Shown here: positions 1 to 11,378 of the stretch, in pieces | How positions within the stretch are numbered: position 1 is the stretch's first letter | Layout of the letters: the number at the start of each line of letters is the position of its first letter | From: Rhodoferax sp. | GTDB lineage: Bacteria > Pseudomonadota > Gammaproteobacteria > Burkholderiales > Burkholderiaceae_C | Assembly: GCF_028714215.1 (NCBI RefSeq) | Contig: NZ_JAQTMS010000029.1 | Location: 1-60,343 of the forward strand | Direction of reading: 5' to 3' | Length of the DNA: 60,343 nucleotides | The notes under the pieces: model-generated | The model's input: only the letters and a program-made list of their open reading frames with translations | Databases searched by the model: none | What the model was told of the DNA's origin: nothing | Made by a program: the position numbers and the translations under genes

Positions 1-6
1 GGTTTT

Positions 7-390
7 TCAGGGTTTGCTGCCCGATGGAAAAGGCCAGGCCGCTTGCGGGTTCAAGGTGGTCTGAGCCACAGGTGCCGCTGGAGCGCTTGCCTTCTTAGCC
101 GGTGCAGCTTTCTTAGCCGGTGCAGCCTTCTTAGCCGGTGCAGCTTTCTTAGCTGGTGCAGCCTTCTTAGCCGGTGCAGCTTTCTTAGCCGGTGCAGCCT
201 TCTTAGCTGGTGCAGCCTTCTTAGCCGGTGCAGCCTTCTTAGCCGGTGCAGCCTTCTTAGCCGGTGCAGCCTTCTTAGCCGGTGCAGCCTTCTTAGCTGG
301 TGCAGCCTTCTTAGCCGGTGCAGCCTTTTTAACCGCTACTTTTTTCGCGGGAGCGGCCTTTTTTGCGGCCGGTTTTTTTGCAGTTGCCAT
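7..390 (-). CDS. Histone H1-like AlaLys-rich DNA-binding protein
   Basis: A 127-residue, very basic low-complexity protein. After a short start (MATAKKPAAKK) it consists of 13 consecutive AAPAKK hexapeptides, followed by a neutral Pro/Ala tail ending in PSGSKP. This resembles the histone H1-like (HC1/BpH1-type) proteins of Burkholderiales, which bind DNA through Lys-rich repeats and affect nucleoid structure. I chose the ATG at 390 because an AAGGAG motif lies about 6 bases upstream and the family starts MATAKK; an in-frame start at 408 would add six atypical residues. It lies downstream of nrdB on the same strand, separated by about 170 bp that include an inverted repeat. Function is inferred from composition only. 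Confidence 0.85.
   Translation of the reverse strand: MATAKKPAAKKAAPAKKVAVKKAAPAKKAAPAKKAAPAKKAAPAKKAAPAKKAAPAKKAAPAKKAAPAKKAAPAKKAAPAKKAAPAKKAAPAKKAAPAKKASAPAAPVAQTTLNPQAAWPFPSGSKP
91..324. repeat. 18-bp tandem coding repeat (13 units)
   Basis: Thirteen exact-length 18-bp units encode AAPAKK in the H1-like gene. They differ only at synonymous positions (for example ttagcc/ttagct and the first Lys codon), so the array is under protein-level constraint yet should be prone to slippage. The unit number is likely to vary between strains. Confidence 0.9.
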
Positions 391-421
391 TATTTTCTCC
401 TTGATCAATTTACAAAGAGCA

Positions 422-447
422 CTTCATGCGAGTTGGAGTGCATGAAG
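422..447. other. Inverted repeat between nrdB and the H1-like gene
   Basis: Perfect 8-bp arms CTTCATGC (422-429) and GCATGAAG (440-447) are separated by 10 bases. There is no T-run on either side, so it is not a classical terminator. It lies 32 bases upstream of the H1-like start and could be a leader hairpin or an operator. No other gene is visible in 391-559. Confidence 0.4.
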
Positions 448-559
448 CGATTCATGATGTTGGGTTCAATCCCAGCACCATGAACTCGGGTGCACAAAAC
501 GTTCTCGACCTCTTTGGGGCAATCAACGGTTTGTGAAATTCTGCTTGTCATTTCGAAAC

Positions 560-1750
560 TCAATCCCAGGACAGGGCGCCGCCTGATTGGTATTCAATGA
601 CACGGGTCTCGAAGAAGTTTCGTTCTTTCTTCAGATCTATCATTTCGCTCATCCACGGGAATGGATTTTCTTCGTTGGGGAAAAGCACATCCAGCCCAAT
701 CTGCGTCGCACGCCGATTGGCAATGTAGCGCAAGTAACCTTTGAACATCGACGCATTCATGCCCAGCACGCCGCGCGGCATGGTGTCTTCGGCGTACTTG
801 TACTCAAGCTCAACGGCTCGCTCGAACAAGGCCTTGATTTCTGCCTTGAAATCCGCGGTCCACAACTGGGGATTTTCCAGTTTGAGCTGGTTGATCAGGT
901 CAATGCCGAAGTTGCAGTGCATCGATTCGTCACGCAGAATGTACTGGTACTGCTCGGCGGCACCGGTCATTTTGTTTTGCCGGCCCAAGGCCAGAATCTG
1001 GGCAAAACCGACATAAAAAAACAGGCCTTCCATCAAGCAGGCAAACACAATCAAGGACTTCAGCAGAGTTCGGTCGGCATCCGGCGTACCGGTCTTGAAC
1101 TCCGGGTTCATGATGGCTTCTATGAAGGGAAGCAGAAACTCGTCTTTGTCGCGGATCGACTTGATTTCGTGATAGGCGTTGAAGATCTCGCTCTCGTCCA
1201 GCCCCAAGGACTCCACGATGTACTGGTAGGCGTGGGTATGAATCGCTTCTTCAAAGGCCTGACGCAACAAAAACTGGCGGCACTCAGGGGCCGTGATATG
1301 GCGGTAAGTGCCAAGCACAATGTTGTTGGCAGCCAGCGAATCCGCCGTCACGAAAAATCCCAGATTGCGTTTGATGATACGGCGCTCATCTTCCGTCAGG
1401 CCCTTGGGGTCCTTCCACAAGGCAATGTCGCGCGTCATGTTGACTTCTTGCGGCATCCAGTGATTGGCACAGCTCGAAAGATATTTTTCCCAGGCCCACT
1501 TGTACTTGAAGGGAACCAGTTGATTGACATCGGTCTTGCCGTTGATGATTCGCTTGTCGGCGGCGTTGACGCGCTGCGGGAGGTTCGACGCGCCTGCGCT
1601 TGCGGCGGCCGGGATCGGTGCGACGGCACCATCATGAAGAGTGCGGACTGGAAGTGAAGACGGCGACAACTCCACCGGGCGACTGCCAGACGAGCCACGA
1701 GTGTTGGGTAATTGCGCGGAAGGTTTTATTTCTTCGTCCCAGTTCAACAT
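560..1750 (-). CDS. nrdB: Class Ia ribonucleotide reductase, small (beta) subunit
   Basis: This is the radical-generating R2 subunit, which works with NrdA to reduce ribonucleoside diphosphates. The di-iron/tyrosyl site is visible: Asp near residue 137 ([11 protein letters not shown]), the E-x2-H-x3-Y arrangement at about 168-175 (EAIHTHAY; the Tyr is the radical residue) and the later E-x2-H in [10 protein letters not shown]. An N-terminal stretch of about 60 residues rich in Ser, Pro and Ala precedes the ferritin-like core, as seen in other Burkholderiales NrdB. I chose the ATG at 1750, with GGAAC eight bases upstream; a TTG four codons earlier is possible. nrdA lies 134 bp upstream on the same strand and is probably cotranscribed. 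Confidence 0.95.
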   Translation of the reverse strand: MLNWDEEIKPSAQLPNTRGSSGSRPVELSPSSLPVRTLHDGAVAPIPAAASAGASNLPQRVNAADKRIINGKTDVNQLVPFKYKWAWEKYLSSCANHWMPQEVNMTRDIALWKDPKGLTEDERRIIKRNLGFFVTADSLAANNIVLGTYRHITAPECRQFLLRQAFEEAIHTHAYQYIVESLGLDESEIFNAYHEIKSIRDKDEFLLPFIEAIMNPEFKTGTPDADRTLLKSLIVFACLMEGLFFYVGFAQILALGRQNKMTGAAEQYQYILRDESMHCNFGIDLINQLKLENPQLWTADFKAEIKALFERAVELEYKYAEDTMPRGVLGMNASMFKGYLRYIANRRATQIGLDVLFPNEENPFPWMSEMIDLKKERNFFETRVIEYQSGGALSWD

Positions 1751-1884
1751 AAATAGTTCCAATCAGGCGATTATGCGAGCAGCGAAATGAAATGAAAAGT
1801 GTTCATTCACATCACTACCTCCTTGGGTCGTCAAGTGTTGTGCAGCAGCATCGCAAGGCGACACTGCTGGCCGCGCTGCAGGCC

Positions 1885-4827
<2,943 letters not shown>

Positions 4828-4923
4828 AAAATTTCTCGTCTGCGGCTAGGTATTTATGGAGATCCGGGAGCTTGGCGAAGCCCCGCGGATCGATTCTTAG
4901 ATTTTTTCCATTGTAAGCAGAAT

Positions 4924-4939
4924 ACACTATATGTGGTGT
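4924..4939 (-). promoter_or_regulatory. NrdR box 1 upstream of nrdA
   Basis: ACACTATATGTGGTGT matches the palindromic NrdR consensus ACACWATATATWGTGT at about 14 of 16 positions. It lies about 97 bp upstream of the nrdA ATG and is paired with a second box 31 bp away (about three helical turns). This is the typical arrangement for the repressor NrdR. Confidence 0.75.
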
Positions 4940-4954
4940 ATTCGGCAAATCTAG

Positions 4955-4970
4955 CCACTACCGGTAGTGT
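4955..4970 (-). promoter_or_regulatory. NrdR box 2 upstream of nrdA (weaker)
   Basis: CCACTACCGGTAGTGT matches the NrdR consensus less well in the centre, but both outer halves (CACTA/TAGTG) are kept and it is itself an inverted repeat. It starts exactly 31 bp from box 1 and abuts the ampD stop codon at 4972. The pairing supports it more than its own score does. Confidence 0.6.
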
Positions 4971-4971
4971 G

Positions 4972-5574
4972 TCATCTTGACAGGACGCCAACCGGAAAAT
5001 AATCCGCCGGCAAACCCAGTGCGTGCTGCAAGCGGGGCCAGTCAAAGCCGCCTCCGGGGTCGGTCTTGCGGCCCGGGGCAATATGTTCATGCCCGGCAAT
5101 ATGAGCGATCGGATAGCGTTGCAGGATGGCCGCACACAAGCCCGCCAGCGTTTCATATTGTGGGTCTTCAAAGCGCTCGCCGGCCACCCCCTCCAACTCG
5201 ATTCCGATCGAGTTGTCATTGCAATTGCTGCGCTGCGCATAGCTGGAGACGCCGGCATGCCAGGCACGCTCGTCGGCACTTACAAACTGCAACAATTCAC
5301 CTTGGCGGCGGATGTAAAAATGCGACGACACCTGCAGACCCCGAATGCTTTTGAAGTAAGGGTGCTGGTCCCAGTCGAGCTGATTGGCAAACAGGAGCTG
5401 CACGGCGTCACCACCATACTGACCCGGCGGCAGGCTGATGCTATGCAGCACGATCAGATCGATAGTTTCCTGGCTCGGACGGGGGCCAAAATTCGGCGAA
5501 TCCAGCCGACCCGAAAAGCGGTACCAACCATTCTTCCAGAACGAGCCCTCGGCCGACACTTCAGGCCGCTTCAT
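4972..5574 (-). CDS. ampD: 1,6-anhydro-N-acetylmuramyl-L-alanine amidase
   Basis: An Amidase_2-family cytoplasmic hydrolase of peptidoglycan recycling that removes the peptide from anhydro-muropeptides. Residues by family comparison: zinc ligands His44 (IVLHSIS), His162 and Asp172 in GHEHIAPGRKTDPG, with Lys170 and Glu126 (GIELEG) as catalytic partners. The SPNFGPRP segment near residue 26 is typical of AmpD. The start is uncertain: ATG at 5574 overlaps the pilR stop by 14 bp, and an upstream ATG at 5604 would add ten residues; neither has a strong ribosome binding site. It is transcribed toward nrdA, but the NrdR boxes between them suggest separate control. Confidence 0.93.
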   Translation of the reverse strand: MKRPEVSAEGSFWKNGWYRFSGRLDSPNFGPRPSQETIDLIVLHSISLPPGQYGGDAVQLLFANQLDWDQHPYFKSIRGLQVSSHFYIRRQGELLQFVSADERAWHAGVSSYAQRSNCNDNSIGIELEGVAGERFEDPQYETLAGLCAAILQRYPIAHIAGHEHIAPGRKTDPGGGFDWPRLQHALGLPADYFPVGVLSR

Positions 5575-7009
5575 CGGACGTATCGCCGTTGTGCGGCGCA
5601 TCAATATGCAGTCTGGCGATGCGATAACGCATCTGCCGCAAGCTCAAGCCCAGCCGTGCCGCCGCAGCGGTCCGGTTAAAGCCGGTTTCACGCAGTGCCT
5701 GAATCAATATTTCGCGTTCCGTGCGGTCAAGATGACTCTGCAAGTCACTCGGAATGGTGACCTGCTCGTCCAGCGGCGCGGCGCCGGTGTTCATCTGGTC
5801 GATGTCCCGGGTTAGCGTTTGCCGCACCGAAGGCTCAATCTGCAGCTCGTTTTCCTCGCTCAAGGCAACCGCGCGGTGCAATAGATTCTCCAGTTCGCGC
5901 ACGTTCCCCGGCAAGGGATCGTTGGCCAGTTGTTCCAGAACCGAATCGGACAGCGTCGGCACCGCAATACCTGATTCCAGGGCGATTCGGCGCAGCAGGG
6001 CAGTGCAGAGTGCGGGCAAATCATCGCGCCGCTCACGCAAGGGCGGGATCACAATTTGAATCACATTCAGGCGGTAATACAGATCTTGCCGGAAGCGTCC
6101 GACCTGCACTTCGGCGGCCAGGTCCTTGTGCGTGGCACTGATGATCCGCACATCCACCGGCTCCTCCTGGGGCGACCCGATCTGGCGAATGCAGCGCTCC
6201 TGAATGGCGCGCAGCAGCTTGGACTGCATGGCCAGCGGCAAGTCCCCAATCTCGTCGAGAAACAGGGTCCCCCCACTGGCGGCCTGAAAGAAGCCATCAC
6301 GATCTTGCGCCGCCCCGGTATAAGCGCCTTTCTTGGCACCAAAAAATTCAGCTTCAAGAAGATTCTCTGGAATGGCACTGCAATTCACCGCGACCCAGGC
6401 ACCACCGGTGCGGTGGCTGTTGGCGTGAATCGCGCTCGCCACCAACTCCTTGCCGGTACCTGACTCTCCGGTGATCAATATGGGGGCCATGCTGCGCGCC
6501 ACCTTGACAATTCTTTCCTTCACCAACCGGATGCTGCTGGAGTCCCCGACCAGGCGCGCCAGTGCCGCTTCACCGGCCTCGGCCGGCACCGACACGCTGC
6601 GCCCGCCAGGGCTGGTTCTGGACTTGGCATCCTGCACGGCCGACGCGATGACGCCGCGAAACTGCTTGAGATCAACCGGCTTGGTCAAATAGTCGAAAGC
6701 ACCCGCCTTGAGGGTCTCGACCGCGTTCTCGGCCGAACCGTAGGCCGTGATGACAACACAGCGTTCCCGGCGTTGCTGGGCCTTCAGGTAGCGTATCAGT
6801 TCGACACCCAAGCCATCGGGCAGGCGCATGTCGGTGATCACCACGTCAAAGGGGCGTTCACTCAAATGCCCAAAGGCCTGCGCCAGGTTTTCGGCCGTTT
6901 CAACGCCGAAGCCTTCGCGCAACAACGTCAACTCGTAAAGCGTTCGCAAATCGGGCTCGTCGTCGACCACCAGGATCTGGGCGTTGCCGGTCACTCTGTT
7001 GGCATTCAT
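5561..7009 (-). CDS. pilR: Type IV pilus two-component response regulator (NtrC family)
   Basis: A 482-residue sigma-54 activator with three domains. The receiver domain has Asp16/Asp17, phospho-acceptor Asp60 (VVITDMRLPDG) and Lys110. The AAA+ domain has Walker A GESGTGKE at 181-188 and Walker B LFLDEIGD at 249-256. A Fis-type helix-turn-helix near the end contains GLSLRQMRYRIARL, characteristic of PilR. The sigma-54-contact loop reads GAYTGA (228-233) instead of the common GAFTGA; this Tyr variant occurs in functional activators. PilR normally activates pilA with RpoN. The gene overlaps pilS by ATGA, which supports translational coupling and assignment as a pair. Confidence 0.93.
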   Translation of the reverse strand: MNANRVTGNAQILVVDDEPDLRTLYELTLLREGFGVETAENLAQAFGHLSERPFDVVITDMRLPDGLGVELIRYLKAQQRRERCVVITAYGSAENAVETLKAGAFDYLTKPVDLKQFRGVIASAVQDAKSRTSPGGRSVSVPAEAGEAALARLVGDSSSIRLVKERIVKVARSMAPILITGESGTGKELVASAIHANSHRTGGAWVAVNCSAIPENLLEAEFFGAKKGAYTGAAQDRDGFFQAASGGTLFLDEIGDLPLAMQSKLLRAIQERCIRQIGSPQEEPVDVRIISATHKDLAAEVQVGRFRQDLYYRLNVIQIVIPPLRERRDDLPALCTALLRRIALESGIAVPTLSDSVLEQLANDPLPGNVRELENLLHRAVALSEENELQIEPSVRQTLTRDIDQMNTGAAPLDEQVTIPSDLQSHLDRTEREILIQALRETGFNRTAAAARLGLSLRQMRYRIARLHIDAPHNGDTSDEAA

Positions 7010-8745
7010 GATGTTGCCGCCGCGCTGGTCTCTGGCGGGGCGCCGGCCGGGTCGAACTGATGAGTCTGGAACGTCACCAGGAATTCGTTGCCTTCGACCT
7101 GCTGGCCATTGAGCTGTCGCGCGGTCCGGAAATAGGCAATGGAGGCGCCCTGCTCTTCACACAGTTCGCGACAGATATAGAGGCCCAATCCGCTGGAACG
7201 GCTCTCGGAAGAAAAAAACGGTTCAAACAAATGGCGCTCCACCGATTGATCCATGGGTTGCCCATGACTCCACACCCGCAATACGCCCTGCCCCGATTTG
7301 ACCAGGCTGGTCGACACCTCCAGGGCGCCGGGCTGTTGCCCCGAAAAGCGCCGGGCATTGTCCAGCAGATTCACCAGAATCCGGCGCAGATGCTCGAATT
7401 CGAACCTTACCATGATGCGCTGAGCAGAAAGATCGAGGCGCAGCAATTGCTGCTCCGTTTTCGCCTGCTCTTGCCAGTCACGGCAAATTCTGGTCACTGC
7501 CTCGTTCAATTCGAGCACACTGGTTGCGGCCGCATTGTCACGCTGGCGGACTCGGGAAACATCCAGCACTTCCTCCACAATCTTTTCCAATCGCCGGGTA
7601 TTCTGCCGCACCATCTGGGTCAGTTGCTTGTGCCGCGGATCGGCCAGGTCTTCCTCGAGCAGGGCGTTGGCCTGCGCAATCGCGGCCAGGGGGTTGCGGA
7701 TTTCATGGGCTACCGCGGCAGACATGCGTCCCATGCTGGCCAATTTCTCGGTTCGCATGCGGGCTTCCATCTCGCGCTGGTCCTGCAGAAACATGACGCA
7801 CAGGCTCTCGTCGTTTTCACCCGGCGTAGTGCTTATCTGGGTACGCACCCGCAAGCGCCTGGGGCCTTGACCGGCATGGTGAATGGTGACATCGGCTTGC
7901 CTGGCCGCATGGTCGGAAAAACTCAGTTGCATCAGCTTCACCAAACCCTGCCATCCGACCATCGATGCCAGACTGAAAGGGTTGCCTCCCAAGGCATATT
8001 CAGTACCCAGCAAGCGGCGTGCCGCCGGGTTGGCGGCCCGCACCATGCAGCCCGGGTCCAGCACCAGAATCCCATCCGTCAAGGACTCGATCACCAGTTC
8101 ATTAACCTGTCTCTGGACCCGCACCGCCAGTTGGCTGCGCTGTGCCCTCAGTTCCACGGTGGCCAGACGGGTCGCGATCTGACTGGCCAGAAAGGCCACC
8201 GTGAAACAACCCGCTCCGGTCAGGGCTGCCTGCAAAAAATAGGCCGCTGTGTCGACCGGAATTTGAATCGACAACCAGGCGGCGTAGCCAAACAGCAGCA
8301 AGGTCACACCTGCGGCACCCGCCATGGACAGCGACAGGGACCCCAGGACGGAGGTCATCAAGATCGGCAAGGCGAACAGAGGCGTGTAATTGATGCTGTT
8401 GCCCTGGACCATTTGCAGCACCGCAAAGGCCAGAATATCGACGCCGCTGACAGCGATCCACTGCACATCAAAAGTCTTGCCGAGGGGACGCACCCTGGCC
8501 TTCAATCTGACCCCCAAGGCAACCGCACAATAGCCGCTGCAAATCAGGATCAAGGTGATGTCCTTGGCCGACCCGAGCTGGTAGATAACGCCCTGCAGCA
8601 ACAGTAGCACCAGCCCCAGCATGACCCGAGCGGTCATGAAGCCGCGCCACAATCGCTCAAACTCCTGTGGCTTGTCCACCACCTCGATGCCGGGTTCAAG
8701 CAGGGTGGAATCGAACCAGGACTTGGCTGCTGGCTGCCAGCTCAT
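7006..8745 (-). CDS. pilS: Type IV pilus sensor histidine kinase
   Basis: A 579-residue membrane sensor kinase paired with PilR. About six hydrophobic segments lie between residues 37 and 195, then a PAS-like region (about 215-325), the dimerisation/phosphotransfer box AAVAHEIRNPL with His347, and a C-terminal HATPase domain with the GLGLYIC G2 box. PilS senses membrane pilin level and phosphorylates PilR. Its stop overlaps the pilR start, and its ATG directly follows the stop of the small gene upstream (TGA-ATG), so pilS and pilR are at the end of a tight operon. Confidence 0.92.
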   Translation of the reverse strand: MSWQPAAKSWFDSTLLEPGIEVVDKPQEFERLWRGFMTARVMLGLVLLLLQGVIYQLGSAKDITLILICSGYCAVALGVRLKARVRPLGKTFDVQWIAVSGVDILAFAVLQMVQGNSINYTPLFALPILMTSVLGSLSLSMAGAAGVTLLLFGYAAWLSIQIPVDTAAYFLQAALTGAGCFTVAFLASQIATRLATVELRAQRSQLAVRVQRQVNELVIESLTDGILVLDPGCMVRAANPAARRLLGTEYALGGNPFSLASMVGWQGLVKLMQLSFSDHAARQADVTIHHAGQGPRRLRVRTQISTTPGENDESLCVMFLQDQREMEARMRTEKLASMGRMSAAVAHEIRNPLAAIAQANALLEEDLADPRHKQLTQMVRQNTRRLEKIVEEVLDVSRVRQRDNAAATSVLELNEAVTRICRDWQEQAKTEQQLLRLDLSAQRIMVRFEFEHLRRILVNLLDNARRFSGQQPGALEVSTSLVKSGQGVLRVWSHGQPMDQSVERHLFEPFFSSESRSSGLGLYICRELCEEQGASIAYFRTARQLNGQQVEGNEFLVTFQTHQFDPAGAPPETSAAATS

Positions 8746-8973
8746 TCAAGGCTCCGCGCGCTGGCGGTGTTCAAGGCAACAATAAGCCCCTTTTTTTCCC
8801 TGGACGGCTTCCAACGCCGGGACATGGACCGCGCACAGGGAGCAAGCAACGGTCTGCAGCGGCGCTGGTGCCGCCCGCGGTTTTTGTTCTTTCAATCTGG
8901 ATTTTTCCTCCCGGTTGGAACGCCACAGCCAAACCCCCAGCAGCGCCACCAGCAAGATCAAAAAAAACCTCAT
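8746..8973 (-). CDS. Small PP0621-type membrane-anchored protein
   Basis: A 75-residue protein starting MRFFLILLVALLGVWLW: one N-terminal membrane helix, a charged linker, then a small Cys-rich region with two pairs of cysteines (ACSLC and YCC) plus His residues that could bind metal. This matches the PP0621 family of small proteins found next to pilSR and ypjD in betaproteobacteria. The function is not known. The start overlaps the stop of the CcsA-like gene (ATGA) and its stop abuts the pilS ATG. A much longer frame that extends it upstream runs antisense to ffh and is not real. Confidence 0.8.
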   Translation of the reverse strand: MRFFLILLVALLGVWLWRSNREEKSRLKEQKPRAAPAPLQTVACSLCAVHVPALEAVQGKKGAYCCLEHRQRAEP

Positions 8974-9773
8974 ACCGACCGTCCGAGAATGATCTCCATG
9001 ACGAACCGAGAACCGACATAGGCCAACAGCAGCAAAGCGGAGCCGATGTACAAAACCCTGACCGCCCGCTTGCCACGCCAGCCGAAGCGGGCACGGCCCA
9101 TCAGCAAGACCGCGAAGGTCAGCCACGACAGCACGGAAAAGGCGGTCTTGTGATCCCACTTCAGGCGCGCAGTGGAACCGTAGAGTTGGTTGCCGAACAG
9201 GATGCCCACCAGCAGCGTGGCCGACAGGAGCAGAAAACCGGCCGTCACAAATCTGAAGGTCAGGCGTTCCATGGTCAATAGGGGCATGCCGCTGTTGGGC
9301 TCGGCGGCCAGCCGGAAGCGCTCTTCGGCCTGCGTCATGAACCAGGCATGCACCACGGCAGCGCCAAACAGGCCATAGGAGGCAATGCCCAGCGCCCAAT
9401 GCAGCGGCAACCACGGCGAAGCGGTGGGGTGCAGCAGATTGCCCGGAAACAATACCGCCAGCAGCACCGCAACGGCGCCCAGTGCCGACAGCGCCCAGCG
9501 CGTTTGCAGCAGCGGGTACAGGTGACTCTCGATCGCGTACACAGCGGCGATCAACCAGGCCGTGACGGACAAGGCCGGCGCGAAGCCAAAGCGTGGTTCG
9601 CTGCCAAACAGACCCAGGGCCAACAGCGCGCCGTGCACCAGCCAGGCCAGCCACACCAATGTTTTGGCCACCGGCGTGCCCAAGCGGGTGGCGCCTATGG
9701 CCGACACCGAATAAGCCGCTGCCACGGCAATTGCCAAAGTCAAACTGAGCGGGGAAGCACTGGCTAAAATCAT
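8970..9773 (-). CDS. CcsA/YpjD-type cytochrome c assembly-family membrane protein
   Basis: A 267-residue polytopic membrane protein with about eight hydrophobic helices. The segment WDHKTAFSVLSW is the signature of the cytochrome c assembly (CcsA/CcmC/HemX) family, where Trp and His residues handle heme. In betaproteobacteria this YpjD/HemX-like member is regularly divergent from ffh, as here. Its exact substrate is not established, so a role in heme handling is inferred from the family. It heads the minus-strand run ypjD, PP0621-type, pilS, pilR and ampD, with overlapping or abutting junctions. Confidence 0.85.
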   Translation of the reverse strand: MILASASPLSLTLAIAVAAAYSVSAIGATRLGTPVAKTLVWLAWLVHGALLALGLFGSEPRFGFAPALSVTAWLIAAVYAIESHLYPLLQTRWALSALGAVAVLLAVLFPGNLLHPTASPWLPLHWALGIASYGLFGAAVVHAWFMTQAEERFRLAAEPNSGMPLLTMERLTFRFVTAGFLLLSATLLVGILFGNQLYGSTARLKWDHKTAFSVLSWLTFAVLLMGRARFGWRGKRAVRVLYIGSALLLLAYVGSRFVMEIILGRSV

Positions 9774-9799
9774 GCCTACAGTTTAGCGTTTTGCAGTTC

Positions 9800-9815
9800 G
9801 CCAATTTCGATTGGC
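9800..9815. other. UUCG-loop hairpin between ypjD-like gene and ffh
   Basis: GCCAATTTCGATTGGC is a perfect 6-bp stem with a UUCG tetraloop in RNA of either strand. It lies 35 bases upstream of the ffh ATG, inside the 77-bp divergent region, and may be part of the ffh leader. Confidence 0.4.
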
Positions 9816-9850
9816 CCCCAACCTTGGTTCCGTTCATCGGAATACCCTCT

Positions 9851-11215
9851 ATGGCCTCCGCCCTTTCCGACAAACTCTCCCGCCTGGTCAAAGAAATTCG
9901 CGGCCAGGCGCGCATCACCGAAGCCAATGTGGCCGACATGCTGCGCGAAGTCCGCATGGCCCTGCTGGAGGCCGACGTGGCCTTGCCCGTGGTGCGCGAC
10001 TTCATCGCCCGCGTCAAGGAAAAAGCACTGGGCCAGGAGGTATTGGGATCGCTGTCGCCGGGGCAGGCACTGGTGGGCATTGTCAGCAAGGAACTGGTGG
10101 CCACCATGGGCGCCGGCGTTGCCGACATCAATCTGGCAGCACAGCCACCGGCGGTGATCCTGATGGCCGGCTTGCAAGGTGCCGGCAAGACCACCACCAC
10201 CGCCAAGCTGGCCAAGCACTTGATCGAGAAGCGGCGCAAAAAGGTCTTGACAGTGTCGGGCGACGTCTACCGCCCAGCCGCCATTGAACAATTGAAAACC
10301 GTCACGGCGCAAGCCGGTGCCGAATGGTTTCCCAGCACGCCGGACCAGAAACCGGTGGCCATTGCACTGGCGGCGCTGGACTACGCACGCAAACATTTCT
10401 TTGACGTGCTGTTGGTCGACACCGCCGGTCGCCTGGCCATCGATGAAGCGCTGATGCGGGAAATCAAGGAACTGCACGCGGCGCTGAATCCAGTAGAAAC
10501 CCTGTTTGTGGTCGACGCCATGCAGGGGCAGGACGCCATCAACACTGCCAAGGCGTTCAAGGAATCGCTGCCACTGACCGGCATCGTCCTGACCAAGCTC
10601 GATGGCGATTCGCGCGGCGGCGCGGCGCTGTCGGTGCGCCAGATTACCGGTGCACCGATCAAATTTGCCGGCACCAGTGAAAAACTGGACGGCCTGGAAG
10701 TATTCGATGCCGAACGTCATGCCGGGCGCATTCTGGGCATGGGCGACATCCTGGCACTGGTCGAGCAGGTCACTTCCGGCGTCGACATGGCGGCAGCGCA
10801 AAAATTGGCAGCCAAAGTCAAGAGCGGCGGCGGTTTTGATCTCAATGATTTCCTGGCGCAGATCCAGCAAATGAAACAGATGGGTGGTTTGTCCAGCCTG
10901 ATGGACAAAATGCCGGCGGCCATCGCGGCCAAGGCCGGTCAGATGGACATGTGCCGGGCCGAGAAAGACATCCAGCGCAAGCAAGGCATCATCCACAGCA
11001 TGACACCCCTGGAACGCCGCAAACCCGAACTCATCAAGGCCACCCGCAAGCGCCGCATCGCCGCCGGCGCCGGCGTGCAAGTGCAGGAAGTGAACCGCAT
11101 GCTCAAGGAATTTGAACAGATGCAGGACATGATGAAAAAGATGAAGGGCGGCGGCATGATGAAAATGATGCGGCGCATGGGCGGCATGAAAGGCATGCCG
11201 AAAATGCCGTTCTGA
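9851..11215 (+). CDS. ffh: Signal recognition particle protein Ffh
   Basis: A 454-residue SRP54 GTPase that binds 4.5S RNA and signal sequences and delivers ribosomes to FtsY. The N-domain starts MASALSDKLSRLVKEIRG. The G-domain has GLQGAGKT at 107-114, DTAGR and TKLDGD. The Met-rich M-domain (about 300-454) ends with a run of GGMMKMM-type repeats and MPKMPF. I took the ATG at 9851 because the protein then has normal family length and N-terminus; an upstream ATG at 9791 adds 20 unrelated residues through the hairpin region. Confidence 0.96.
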   Translation: MASALSDKLSRLVKEIRGQARITEANVADMLREVRMALLEADVALPVVRDFIARVKEKALGQEVLGSLSPGQALVGIVSKELVATMGAGVADINLAAQPPAVILMAGLQGAGKTTTTAKLAKHLIEKRRKKVLTVSGDVYRPAAIEQLKTVTAQAGAEWFPSTPDQKPVAIALAALDYARKHFFDVLLVDTAGRLAIDEALMREIKELHAALNPVETLFVVDAMQGQDAINTAKAFKESLPLTGIVLTKLDGDSRGGAALSVRQITGAPIKFAGTSEKLDGLEVFDAERHAGRILGMGDILALVEQVTSGVDMAAAQKLAAKVKSGGGFDLNDFLAQIQQMKQMGGLSSLMDKMPAAIAAKAGQMDMCRAEKDIQRKQGIIHSMTPLERRKPELIKATRKRRIAAGAGVQVQEVNRMLKEFEQMQDMMKKMKGGGMMKMMRRMGGMKGMPKMPF

Positions 11216-11247
11216 AACCTTGTGGGACAGACCGCAGCCTTACTACT

Positions 11248-11301
11248 GTCATCCCGGGCTTGACCCGGGATCCATGGATTGCGGATCGAGTCCGCAATGA
11301 C
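11248..11301 (+). repeat. 54-bp palindromic element, full copy 1
   Basis: Architecture: GTCAT, hairpin arm 1 (CCCGGG..CCCGGG), central palindrome ATCCATGGAT, hairpin arm 2 (GCGGAT..TCCGC), ATGAC. The ends are inverted copies of each other. It is 33 bp after the ffh stop and begins the left flank of the GIY-YIG unit. Confidence 0.9.
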
Positions 11302-11326
11302 ATCCGGGAGGCATTGGATTGGGGGT
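11248..11326 (+). repeat. Left ~79-bp direct repeat flanking the GIY-YIG gene
   Basis: This repeats at 11762-11840: 54 identical bases of the palindromic element, then 25 further bases with three differences. The two copies bracket a small nuclease gene at a distance of 514 bp, as expected of a duplicated or mobile segment. Confidence 0.85.
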
Positions 11327-11333
11327 GCTGAGA

Positions 11334-11357
11334 CCCCGGACTTGATCCGGGATCCAT
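11334..11357 (+). repeat. Half palindromic element
   Basis: CCCCGGACTTGATCCGGGATCCAT is one hairpin arm plus half of the central palindrome of the 54-bp element. It lies 21 bp upstream of the GIY-YIG start. Confidence 0.75.
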
Positions 11358-11378
11358 ATCTGCCACACAATCATTCAC

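Noticed and set aside
460..481. tRNA-like 3' end (GGTTCAATCCC followed by ACCA)
   Set aside because: The T-stem pairs poorly and no D-arm, anticodon arm or acceptor partner lies upstream. At most a degenerate remnant.
587..1657. 356-codon plus-strand frame opposite nrdB
   Set aside because: Antisense shadow of nrdB without family motifs.
8746..10239. 497-codon minus-strand frame
   Set aside because: It runs antisense to ffh and across the ypjD-like gene in another frame; only its last 75 codons (from 8973) form a real small gene.
9776..11080. 434-codon minus-strand frame opposite ffh
   Set aside because: Shadow of ffh; the translation is rich in His and Gln as usual for antisense of GC-rich genes.
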